Shown piece by piece: positions 20,897-31,700 of a DNA stretch of 64,000 nucleotides. The position numbers and the translations under genes were made by a program. Position 1 is the first letter of the stretch, and the number at the start of each line of letters is the position of its first letter. A model generated the notes under the pieces. The model did no database searches. It saw nothing but the letters and a program-made list of their open reading frames with translations, and was not told the origin of the DNA. Origin of the DNA: Incurvaria masculella (taxonomy: Eukaryota > Arthropoda > Insecta > Lepidoptera > Incurvariidae); the NCBI GenBank assembly GCA_946894095.1, contig OX335660.1, positions 5,399,001 to 5,463,000 on the forward strand, in the 5' to 3' direction.

Positions 20897-23800
20897 TTAT
20901 TTTCCCACAGCACTGAATGTAGTGTAGATGGAAAAGCACGTCTTGAGAATCACCATCAGGGTCTGGTACGTGATCATCACGAACGAAGCCGCAACCAAGA
21001 CCTGCGGCGTCTGCGACAAGCGGAGCACCATAAGCACGCTCCGTCGCTCGTCGGCACGGAACTGCTCCCAGCCCGAGCACCACACGCTGGTACTCAGATC
21101 CTCGGCGGCTGTACGCACGCTCTCCCCGATCAGACAAATTGCAAGGAGGGTCCCAAATAAATAAATGATGTAATCAAACAAATTTAATATCCCCAGTTCG
21201 TTGATTTCAACCAGCAGCAACCCTATATTGAAGGTCATGATTCCGAATTCAAATCCCAAAATGGCATTGAAGAGATCTTTAACACTGTTTGTGACAGCAA
21301 TTAATTTGACGTGCTGTTGAATGAGTTCCGACATATTCTTTGATAATTCCTTATGGTCAATTGTGGGACCCCCGTCTGGTGTTGTGCGACGGTGCGGTAG
21401 TGGTGAGACTTCCTGGGCGGTGGACCTCTCAACCAGGCTGAGAAAGCCGGCAGAGAGAAGTATGAACTGAGCACCAAGGTGACCCGTCAGGCCGATGAAG
21501 AGTATGTAGAAGGAGACAAAGGCAGGCAGGACAGTAATGAAACCGAAGGTGATCATAAAGTAAGTCAGCTCGTAGTCGGGTGATGATTCGATGTTTTCGA
21601 GACCTGGAATCAGAAGCACAAGATTTCAAAGGTAAATTTAGGAGATCGTATAGTGTATAAGATCGTATAAGTATACCATTGACTCGCCAGCAAACATAAC
21701 ATTTGCAACTAAATGGCGAAATGTAAATTTGCAACTATAATGCAAAACCTCAGTTCGTCATTGCTATATTTCCGACATTTCCAGCTTCAGACGACTCAGA
21801 TAAATGCGAATTAACCAAGATTAAGTCTATAGCCTATATATTTTTCTTGTAATTAATTAAAAAATATATTTAGGTGCCAATTCGAAATTATATTAAGTGT
21901 TCCGACACATGTCCGAGGTCGGATATAAGCGAGAACATCGTCTTGGGCGGGGTGCACGACAGCTCAGAAAATCAAAATCAACGTCAACTTATGTATCGAC
22001 ATCACAGTATGGAAGGGAGCTGAGTCATCAACATCATCAACATTAAAATGACATGTTTAACATTGATTAAGTCAGATTTCTAACTCTTCCGGCAAATGGG
22101 GTTTTTTCTGCTGGTGAGAAAGTTGCACGAAAGAGGTGATTGGAAGAGAGAGAGGTGAAATGGTGCACTCAATCGTATGGTTTCGCACTTGGTCACTTGA
22201 TCTCATCGTTAGGTTCGGTTAAGTTTCGTTTCTAGTGCTCAACACCGATAATACCCGAAAAATAAATCACCATCTTACATTAATCTTTCATCGTTCAACG
22301 TATGATAGTGCCCATAGAGTTCGTAATATATTTGTATCTATTAGTTCGTAGATAATTTCGCGAGGCGAGGTGTATTTTGCTTTTCTGAGCACCTCTGGTC
22401 ACTTAGCAAAGTCACCCATACTGGTTTTTCATACAAGAAGTCAAATGATAGAATACTTGGACTTTTATGCTGCCAGCATTTGACTATTATCAACCTCGTT
22501 GTGCATTTTTATGTGTTTAAGCACACATAATAAGCGGCCAGCCCAGTGATGTGTCGTAACAATTTTTTAGCTAGAAAGCTTAACACCAACGCAGCAGTGG
22601 GTTTATCGGGGAAAGTAACGGAGCTGAAAAACGAACAGGCACGGGTTGCCAATGTTCAACCCGTGCCTGTACCGGTACCGGAGCCAAGGATTTATGGATG
22701 GTCTATTTTTTATTTCACGTTTCTTCCAACTAAGCTCAACTATGTAGAAGACACTTAAAGCGAAAATCCCAGAGCCTTCCGTCGTAAGGATAGAAATGGT
22801 GGTTACTATGAAGCTCACCTGGAAGAAGGATGGTCTCCTCGGGCAGCACCTTCTGCCGCAGCTCCAGCGGCGTCAGAAGATGGTGGAACGAGCCGCCCAA
22901 AAAGCAAAATACGAGTAGTGTGCACAGCCGCCACGTCCACCGCTCCAGAGGCGCAGGGCCCAGCGCGCGCGCATCGTTCACTGCTTGGCAGATCTCACGC
23001 CTGCATGGTCACATAGGGAATTGAGTCCAAGGATAGCAACGGGTACTGGGGAACTACCGTCCCATATGTGGCTACATTATTCTATCAAATGACTTTTTTT
23101 ATGAAAAACCGGTATGGGTGGCTTTGCCAAGAGACCAGAGGTGCTCAGAAATGCCAAATACATCTCGCCTGGCCATCACTATACCAGCGGGTTTGCGGAC
23201 TATCGCTGAGTTATCGAGCTTTTTTAAATCTGTGATTTGAAAGGAAGAAGTAGCCGTGCTTTGAGCACTGGGTAACTGGACCTTCCCTTGCACCTAATTC
23301 CTTCGGGAATGTACACCACATTGAGCTAATATCATAACGGTAGTTGTGTGTTCTCCTCAATCAATATTGGGTAGTCTGGTAATCAATGTCGGGTTCCAGA
23401 AAAAAAAATATAAATCTTACATACTTATTCAGTGCGGTATTACATCCGAACCATAATTTACTATAACAGTGATCAGACACCTGTAGACGGCGATCCACAC
23501 GATCTTGTCGATGGCGAGCAGCGAGTTGAGGAAGATGAGCGCGGCGTGCACGGTGGAGAGTGAGTCGCCACTCGGCCGCACCACCACCGCGTAGTGGTAC
23601 AGCGAGCCCACCACGTACGTCACGCACAGTGGCAGGAAGCACGCCAGCAGTAGTGCGTGTCGCCACACCGCTGTCACGAAATAGTAACGGATGCTCATTC
23701 AAGAGATCGATAACGGGCAGCACGGCAAGGAAGACGAGTTTACCACGTACGTCACGCACAGTGGCAGGAAGCACGCCAGCAGTAGTGCGTGCGGCCACAC

Positions 23801-25022
23801 CGCTGTCACGAAATAGACACGGATTCTCATTCAGGAGATCTATAAAGGGCAGCACGGCAAGGAAGACGAGCGCAGCGTGCACCATGGGCAGCGCGTCGCC
23901 GCTTACCCGCAGCATCGCTGCGTAGTGGGACAGGACAGCAAGCCTACCAAGTTTCAAAAAAGTTTGAACACAGAACATAGCGTCAGATATTTACCGTTAT
24001 AGGTTTTAAATATAGCTATTAGCAAGACAATCAATGTATCTTTCATCTTTTTGAAATAAAGAAATAAACAGTAGTTATAAAAAAAAATTATAAAACATGA
24101 TTTTTCTTACGCACCTATGGATCTGAATGCAATCAGGTGTTATAACGGCCTTAAGCTGAGATTCCAAGACGGTTCTTGGGTCTTGACATGATTCTCAAGT
24201 CTGCCGACTGTAAATTTTGACAAAAAAAATATGGAAGTAATGTCAAATTTGCCCAACTGTCTTTGAATCTCACCATACGATTGAGTGCACCATTTCTGGT
24301 TAATGTTATAGTTACAGTTATAGATCTATCTTCTTTCTTGTTCGATATTAAAATAAATTAAGTATCACAAAAGTAAAATAAAAGTAAATAGTAAATGCCT
24401 TGTTTAATTTCCATTAAATAAAGAATATTTTATTTATATTTTAGAAATTTCCCAAAGGACCATGATCTCAAAAAGTTTAAAAAACTGGCCAAGTGCGAGT
24501 CGGACTCGCACACGAAGGGTTCCGTACCATCGTACAATATTTAACACAAAAAAAATATGTTTTTGTGTGGGACCCTCTTTAATTTTCATATTTATTTCAC
24601 CTATTTGTTGTTATAGCAGCAAAATATATACACACTCTGTGAACATTTCAGTTGCCTATCTATTACGGTTCATGAGATACAGCCCTGTGACAGACGGACG
24701 GACGGACGGACGGACGGACGGACGGACGGACGGTCGGACAGCGGAGGCTTAGTAATAGGGTTCCGTTTTCACCCTTTGGGTACGGAACCCTAAAAACGGT
24801 GTTCTATATTTTAACATTAAGCAGATATGGTGTATCCCAGCCTTAGAGATCAGACTGATCGATGATGGTTTTCGGTAACATTTTTTTCTTACTCATTTCT
24901 AGGGTTGCCTCAGTGATTCCCAGTCCGATGAATTGGAGCAAGTACTCGACAGTGGCCACGAACGTGTCTAAAGTTGGCACTTCTCTGAACCATCGCTTGA
25001 TCACTGTAAATATTTGTACCAT
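20897..25022 (-). CDS. Odorant receptor OR-B (7tm_6), 4 exons, 402 aa
   Basis: Exons are 25022-24893, 23670-23481, 23000-22819 and 21603-20897, 1209 nt, open throughout, with the same phases (1, 2, 1) as the neighbours. The protein starts MVQIFTVIKRWFREVPTLD; exon 2 begins at CGTGACAG|CG and ends TACAG|GTGTCT; exon 3 encodes RREICQAVNDARALGPAP and ends at LLPG; exon 4 starts GLENIESSPDYEL and ends YTTFSAVGK. Hydrophobic spans match two TMs in exon 2, one in exon 3 and four in exon 4. Role by family: tuning odorant receptor forming a cation channel with Orco. Its last 60 codons are nearly identical at DNA level to OR-C, while the middle of exon 4 is clearly more diverged. Two truncated exon-2 copies lie in intron 1. 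Start chosen by alignment with the paralogues. Confidence 0.9.
23278..23350 (+). mobile_element. SINE 3' fragment in intron 2 of OR-B
   Basis: CACCTAATTCCTTCGGGAAT and GAGCTAATATCATAACGG match the 3' third of the SINE body. Confidence 0.65.
23693..23940 (-). pseudogene. Two truncated copies of OR-B exon 2
   Basis: Upstream of the intact exon 2 there are two partial copies. One has a good acceptor at 23802 and the first part of the exon up to VTYVV, then jumps by deletion to the tail part ending LAVLPVIDLLNE. The other (about 23840-23940) holds SHYAAMLRVSGDALPMVHAA and the same tail. Neither keeps the complete transmembrane pair or the normal donor, so both are taken as dead exon duplicates. 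Confidence 0.75.
24478..24795 (-). repeat. TCCG-repeat element, opposite orientation
   Basis: It starts ACTGGCCAAGTGCGAGTCGG and ends with an (ACGG)n run, AGCGGAGGCTTAGTAATAGG and CCCTTTGGGTACGGAACCC. This is a non-coding dispersed element just downstream of the OR-B first exon, in intron 1. Confidence 0.8.
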
Positions 25023-25404
25023 ACTTGAACTGGTAAAATACGGCTGTAAGTACTGATCTTTTCCCAGTGGAATGAGGTTTCCACTTTGCACCGATGCCTT
25101 TTCAAGTTCGAACTCTTGTAAAACGTACAATTAGATGAATTTATTTTGGCTTCTAAAATGTGTCAGTCAACAAACTAGATGTTTTAATTACCGACTTAAG
25201 GCAAAATAAGTTTTTTCGTTGAAACAATTTAGGTAATCATATAGACCTACAAAATGTATACGTGCTTAGGTTGATATGGCAACTTAAATTGGAAGGCACA
25301 CTCCGCGAAAGGTTTCCTTGCTGGGTCGAGTCCACCCTTGCACTCTTTCTTTCATGCATTAATTAGTCATCTATGAAAATGTCCACGTATTTGCCCATTA
25401 CACC

Positions 25405-25580
25405 AAAAAAATTGCAAAAACCGGCCATGGGCGAGTCGGACTCGCACCCGAACGGTTCCGTACCATTATAGAAGATTTGACCCAAAGAAATAATGTTTAA
25501 ATTTGTTGTTATAGCAATGGACGGACAGCGGAGGCATAGTAATAGGGTTCCGTTGGCACCCTTTGGGTACAAAACCCTAA
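25405..25580 (-). repeat. TCCG-repeat element, internally deleted
   Basis: Both ends of the element are present (GGCCATGGGCGAGTCGG and CCCTTTGGGTACAAAACCC) but the centre is shortened to one ACGGACAG unit. Confidence 0.75.
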
Positions 25581-25653
25581 AAATTATAAACAATGATCAT
25601 ACCTAATATGCAAGCGGTTTGAAGAAAATTCTACTTGACAAGTCTAGAAATTA

Positions 25654-25838
25654 CCATGATAGATAAACATGCCGGGTGAACATGCTGTGAGTGATTACTT
25701 CCGACGTTCAGTTGCATTTCGTACCGAGGTAACTGGTAAATTTCAGTTCTCTTGGCCGAAAAATATGTCGAGTTAGTTACGGTCACCGTGGGATCACATG
25801 GAGTTGACAGGATGACATCGTACATACAGCTGTTGCCG
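25654..25838 (-). other. Exon-like open segment of unrecognised gene
   Basis: Between TTATTCTAG (acceptor) and ATCATG|GTAATT (donor) the minus strand is open for about 60 codons: CMYDVILSTPCDPTVTVTNS, TYFSAKRTEIYQLPRYEMQL, NVGSNHSQHVHPACL. It has three cysteines and possible N-glycosylation sites (NST, NHS), suggesting an extracellular segment. It is not part of the odorant receptor pattern, and no partner exons were recognised between OR-B and OR-C. Confidence 0.4.
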
Positions 25839-25974
25839 TCATCTAGAATAATAACTGTAATAGGTCAATATATTCTTGAACGTATAACCTACATGTGCAC
25901 ACACCCATCATAAAGAGTTTACCATTATGAACACACATACAACACTAGAGCCAACCATTACAACTCGCTGTTAT

Positions 25975-26230
25975 TACCCTATAACAGATTATCAGAGCAC
26001 CCCCTTGTGGTTGACATTAGGCTTTTGAGAACGAACCGTTTCTCAAACTCTTTTCTCTGCCGCACCGCCAGGATATGGAACTGTCTACCGGTGGATGCCT
26101 TTACTCATACCTATAACCTGGGAGTCTTCAAACGTAATTTGAATAAGCTCGATAGCCCAGCCATAGCCCGCTGGCATGGCGCCTCGCTGAGCGTGGTTTC
26201 GCGAGGCGAGGTGTTTTTGGCTTTTCTTAG
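25975..26230 (+). mobile_element. C-terminal fragment of a jockey-like reverse transcriptase
   Basis: The best-preserved copy of the family reads LRTNRFSNSFLCRTARIWN, CLPVDAFTHTYNLGVFKRNL and NKLDSPAIARWHGASLSVV. It is followed immediately by a SINE body at about 26231. No upstream reverse transcriptase domain is present. Confidence 0.7.
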
Positions 26231-26455
26231 GTCCTCAGCACCGTGGTTCGGATTCCACGTAAAACTGTAGGTTCCATCCTTATTTACTAGGCGGTAGGGT
26301 TAATCCATCGCATTGAATGAACGATGGTCGAAGCGGCAATGAAAATTGTCCGTGTCTTCTATCCAGTTCAATGTAGCCGAACAATATAAGAAAGTATATC
26401 TGATGGTCAGTCTGGTATTAGCCATCCATACAGTTACATAAAAAAACTCAAGCAA
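26231..26455 (+). mobile_element. SINE body without head
   Basis: Starts in the body at GGTTCGGATTCCACGTAAAA and runs to TTAGCCATCCATACAGTTAC and an A run, with small deletions. The head is missing. Confidence 0.75.
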
Positions 26456-26540
26456 TTAGGTCTTTGGTACCAATTACGTAAAAAAAAAGAAAGTAAGAAA
26501 GAAGCAATATGTTACATATTCCCGACCAGAATATTTTGAA

Positions 26541-26930
26541 ATGACATGTTTGATGATGATCGTTATTATATCTATTCCTATTATTTTCGTACTAAGCAAT
26601 TACGTCGGTTTTTCCAAAGAATGGGATATACTCGTATATGTAACGAAATTGGAAGACGAAATACCAACGAATGGTATATTTAGTTCGGGTCCAGCCTTGC
26701 AGTACATTCATAAATTGTTTTTTTACAAGGATGTGTCCTTGCTTAACGGTCGATTATACATACATGTCACATTCCTTTATGTTATCTTATTATTCCTATT
26801 ATTTTTTGGATTTCGTGTGAAGCAGTCTTTACGAGCAGCCTGCCGGCCGCCATCGCCTCCGCACCGCGTCGCCCGCAGCCCCTCGACGCACGCCTCAGCA
26901 CTCATTAGACGCCAGCAGCCGCCCGTCTAG
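26541..26930 (+). CDS. Hypothetical membrane-type ORF, 129 aa
   Basis: The ORF starts MTCLMMIVIISIPIIFVLSN (hydrophobic, signal or anchor-like). A polar stretch of about 60 residues follows (EWDILVYVTKLEDEIPTNG), then a second hydrophobic segment VTFLYVILLFLLFFGF and a basic, proline-rich GC-rich tail. No family recognised. It could be a fragment of a gene or a chance frame, since the GC-rich tail joins abruptly. Confidence 0.25.
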   Translation: MTCLMMIVIISIPIIFVLSNYVGFSKEWDILVYVTKLEDEIPTNGIFSSGPALQYIHKLFFYKDVSLLNGRLYIHVTFLYVILLFLLFFGFRVKQSLRAACRPPSPPHRVARSPSTHASALIRRQQPPV

Positions 26931-27621
26931 TATACAGGTTGATCTTTTGAATGCGCAAACCACTGCAAGGCTTGTTCTGGAGCAGCCAATCATAAAAAAA
27001 GAATCCGAAATATAAAAAAACGCAATTCCCATACATTTTAGTCACGTGACTTCCTGGGACCAGCGATTTTTTGAGATTTCCGATTCGTTTTAATGAATAA
27101 CCCTATGCCCACTGCATTCAAAAGAGCCTGCACTCAAAAGAGCGCCCGTATGTAGTTCGTCGTGCTCAAAAACTAATCAGCCTGGCTCGGCTAGCGAGCT
27201 AGGCGGTCCCTTCCTGGGACTGCACCGGTGTGGTGACCAACCGTATATTGCAATACCTTCCTCCTCTAACCTTACTGGCATTGTGAACACACCTCTAGTG
27301 GTGTGGTGACCAACCGCATGTACTTGAAGTTGTCGAGTGTGATATATTATGAAATTAACTACACTTTAACATGTACATATATAGTAATCGTAAACCATTT
27401 TCTGATACAGTTACCTACATAAGTTGGTGGAATAATGTTTTTGCCCAAAATAACTAAGATAAGCAGGCAAGCAACCAACTTTAGCAATTAAACTTGCAGA
27501 ATTCTTAATTTTAAAGTTTAAAGTAGGCAATTAGAGTTAATAAATAACATACAGTCTTCAATTTGAATTAGGTTAAATATTTTTATTCCAACGTACATAA
27601 CACAATTTAATCGAAAACAAT
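26931..27621. other. Intergenic, no supported gene
   Basis: Contains two similar GTGTGGTGACCAACCG motifs at about 27230 and 27300. No coding signal. Confidence 0.5.
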
Positions 27622-28323
27622 ATTTCATTTTCCTCTGCAACGTCTTTTTTTAAATGTTCCTAGGACACTAGCGGCGTTTCCGCGCTGAATAGCCAGACGA
27701 ATTTTTTGGTAAAAGTAGGCCCCCGATTGTGGGACCCCGGTTTCCTCCCTTAATTTGACACAAAGTCTCTCCGAGAAAGCCTTTGCGTTTGCGCTCTACG
27801 GCCCGAACGTTTCTACCGCAAACGCGACAAATTCAAAGTCCTTTAAAAGGTCTTTGTATTTGCCGCGCTTAAGGTTCTCCGCTCCGGCCGCGGCGGCACC
27901 AGCTGTTCTCGAAGAAGCTAGTACATGACTCTGTGCCAAAGTGTCGACGCAAGTCGCGTCCCACAACAGAGACCTACCTTTAATCCAGGGCACAAGACTC
28001 ATTCCGTCTGGGCGTTTGCCATCCTGGCGGGAAACGCCGTTAGGCTCTAGAACAAATGGAACATGGACGGTGTTTAATCCAGACTTTATGATGGCGTTGA
28101 GTGCGCTATGTCTAGAGAATCTTCCTGCACTTTTACAACATGAAAGGCCATGGTGACCATTTCTTTCCACTTGGGTACCACACACACAGAAGTGTGGTTC
28201 ACAGATATTTGAACCTAAACGTAGTGCCACTTCAATTTTGGTTCTTAGTCTAATGTAGGTGTTCCTAATTTTTTTTTTGTGACCTTCTGAATTCATGATG
28301 AGACTGCACAGTTCATGCAGCAA
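27622..28323 (-). pseudogene. C-terminal relic of a second RLE-type retrotransposon
   Basis: Minus-strand codons encode [38 protein letters not shown] and AFAVETFGP, each matching the C-terminus of the intact 962-aa ORF at 35540-38428. A TAG then interrupts the frame where a tryptophan codon is expected, and the frame resumes as SANAKAFSERLCVKLREE to QRGNAASVL. The N-terminal part, including the reverse transcriptase, is missing. The two copies differ clearly, so they are different subfamilies or an old and a new copy. Confidence 0.8.
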
Positions 28324-28660
28324 AACTAAAATGGAAATGGGCAGGACACATAATGAGGCTCCAAGACGAAAGGTGGACAGAGAGAAGTAACCATGTTCAA
28401 ACCGCGAGATGGAAGTAGGACAAGAGGGCGACCAGGAAAAAGATGTGAGGACGATATTACACGGGTAGCAGTAAGAAAATGGATTGACCTAGCCACGAAT
28501 AGGAATAAATGGAAGGAAATGAAGGAGGCCTATACCCTGCTAAAATTAAGGAAGAAAATAAAAAGTAATTGAAAATTCTATTTCTTTGTAAGAAAAAAGA
28601 ATGTACTACATCTGTATGGTTCAATTAAACGGCTTTTATTATTATTATTATTAAATAACA
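28319..28660 (+). mobile_element. RTE-like retrotransposon 3' end with (ATT)n tail
   Basis: Codons in shifting frames read [34 protein letters not shown] and NRNKWKEMKEAYTLLK, the C-terminal part of an RTE-like reverse transcriptase. The 3' end is a run of ATT triplets at about 28635-28655. It abuts the RLE relic on its left and lies just downstream of OR-C. Confidence 0.7.
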
Positions 28661-28707
28661 TACGCTGCATAGGATTATTATGTTATATTTTAAAAATAAC
28701 ATGTAAT

Positions 28708-31700
28708 TTATTTCCCCACAGCACTGAATGTAGTGTAGATGGAAAAGCACGTCTTGAGGATCACCATCAGGGTCTGGTACGTGATCATCACGAACGAGGC
28801 CGCAACCAGGACCTGCGGCCGCTGCGACAAGCGAAGCACCATCAACACGCTTCGTCTCTCATGGGCACGGAACTGCTCCCAGCCCGAGCACCACACGCTG
28901 GTGCTCAAACCGTCGGCGGCATTACGCACGTTCTCCCCCGGCAGACAGATGGCAAGAAGGGTCCCAAATAAATAAATAATGAAATCAAGGAAAACAGATA
29001 TACCCAATTGGTTGATTACAATAAGCAGCAACCCTAAACTTAGGGTTATGATTCCAAAATCGAATCCCAAAATGGCGTTGAAAAGATATTTAACTCTGTC
29101 GGTGAAGGTAATCAATTTGCAGTGTTGTTGAATGAGTTTCGATATATTCTTGGACAATTCCCTGTGGTTCAGTGAAGCAACCGCCTCTGATGTATTTGGG
29201 AGTGATGAGACCTCGTCGACGGTAGACCTCTCAACCAGGCTGAGGAACCCGTCAGAGAGAAGTCTGAAGTGGTTGTCGACGTGACCCGTGAAGCCGATGA
29301 AGAGGACGTAGAACGAGATCACAGGCGACAGCATGGTGATGAAAGCGAAAGCAATCAAAAAGTAAGTCAACTCGTAGTCGGGTGATGATTCGAGGTTTTC
29401 GAGACCTGGAATCAGAAGGACAAGATTAGAAATGTGAATTTATCAGATTTTTAAAAAATCTGTGTTTAAAAACAAATCATGTCAAAACTATGTAAAACAA
29501 TATTGCCTCTAGAATCACTCCCCGCAGTGATTTGCCCATTCAAGAGAGCAGCCGATTCGCCTTCGTTACGTTATTCGCTTTGGCAGTCGAAAAAATTTTG
29601 CCCGTTTTTTATGCTCGCAAATTCTTATTGTTAATTGAGTTTGGTGTGTATAACATACTTCTGGTGATCAGGGTTAGAGCGTAACATGAAATTTCACCGT
29701 AATTCACGACCGCCGGACCATAGTGGAGGAGAGGCAGTTTCTATGAATTCGTTGAATACCGCCGCTACCAAAGCAGCATACGACGCCGATCGACACTGTC
29801 TCTCCTTATCACATGGGATCCAATCTCAATCGCCTGGAATCTTAAAACTCGGATTTTGACAGGCAAGTCCATCGAGGCATCCTTAATAGTTTCTCCATAC
29901 CTTCTTCTCCCAATGGATCCGCTCTCACAGCCGGAAATATTGTACCCTCAATAGATTCCAGTGTCAGCTTTTTAGAGACCCTCATTGAGTAGAGACACTC
30001 ATGTATGCGAGAGGTCATTTTACTACCACTAAGCTCACCTGGAAGAATGATGTTCTCTTCAGGGAGTACCCTCTGCCGCAGCACCAGCGGCATCAGAAGG
30101 TGGTGGCACGAGCCGCCCACGAGGCCGAACACGAGCAGCGTGCTCAGCCGCCACGACCACGCCGCCAGCGGCGCCGGTCCCAGCGCGCGCGCGTCGCTCA
30201 CCGCGACGCAGATCTCACGCCTGAGTGAACGAGAACACCAAACGCTTACGTTACATCGGAATGGAGAAGGCCAGCCAAAGTTTTATACAATTGGTTCTTC
30301 TCTAACGAAGGCATGAGCTGCATTTTCCTTGCAAAAATCACAAAAAAAATCTCGGGGCAGGATATGCTAGCGCAACTTTGACAATTGGCTTCATCGTTGA
30401 GTGAATATTGTATGGTAGGGCAGAGGGTTTTAACTTTTTAATTAATAGATAGATGGGCAGAGCTCGATTCAGTTTCTAGGTCCAAATAAGGGTCCGTTGC
30501 AAGCAAGTGGAACTGGAATAAACATCTTCGAGACAAAACGTGTGCTTCTCCTTCCGGCAGTGCAAGAGAAATATGGGTGAAATTGGGGCTTAAACCCCTC
30601 TTTAACCAATAATTTCAAAGGTAATAACACTGTGGCTATACATTGCTGTAATTCCACCAACGATCATGTAGCTTGTAAGTTACGGCTCAATTGTATGGTG
30701 GTCTAGGACAGAACTGAGCACCGTAAAAGCAAAACTACAAAGCCTGCAACGCTTTTCCTTGCGGTTCAACGACAGGCTGTATGAGAATAACTCCAGCACA
30801 GGCACTAGAGGTCAAACTTGATCTAAGACCTCTATATCTGCATGTGCAGCAGGAAGCCGTTCACCGGCTATGAGTTGCAGGAACCTGGACACAAAATTAC
30901 GCATGTTGTCATGAATGCATGGGTTTGAATGCTCGCGGCAATTTGTGACAATATTCCTGCCAACCATATATTTTAAAGGAACATCCAAACGAAGGAAAAA
31001 CTCACAATCGAGGGGGGGGGGGAGAAATCCGAATCTATGGTTAAAAAACCAAGACGGCACACACAACACAAGTGGGCTTTTAACAAGGTACACAACATAA
31101 CCCACCTGCCAATAATTCTGGCATAAGACCACTCAATTTCCACAATACCCGATTTTTTGCTAGCATTACAGCCATTATCTCTGATATCTTTTTCCTCTAT
31201 TTACATACCTACCGGCAATACCATGCATTAAATGCCACCTTCAAAGACAACCCTGCTCGATTTCCTGGAGATTTGTTAAGGGGGAACTCAAGGACCTTTC
31301 CCCATACAGCTTAAATTAAACAATACCTGTTTTCGTAAGATTATTTTGGTATATAACAGAACACAGAATATAACAGAACTTATGACCTGAAAAGGTATGT
31401 AACATCCATCAATCAACGTTTATGTGAAGCGCTGAAAGGAGTCTCTAAAAAGTTGACATAGTGAAATTGACCGGGTATATAAGTGACGTATGGCCAGGGT
31501 AAACTATAATAGTGATCAGACACCTGTAAACGGCGATCCACACCATCTTGCCTATGGCGAGCACCGAGGACAAGAAGATGACTGCAGCGCACACCGTGGA
31601 CACTGTGTCGCCACTCGGCCGTAGAACCACTGCGTAGTGGTACAACGAGCCTACCACGTAAGTCACGCATAGTGGCAGGAAGCATGTCAGCAGTAGTGCG

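Noticed and set aside
30812..31132. 106-codon minus-strand frame in intron 2 of OR-C
   Set aside because: It overlaps a probable plus-strand retroelement relic and shows no recognisable motif.
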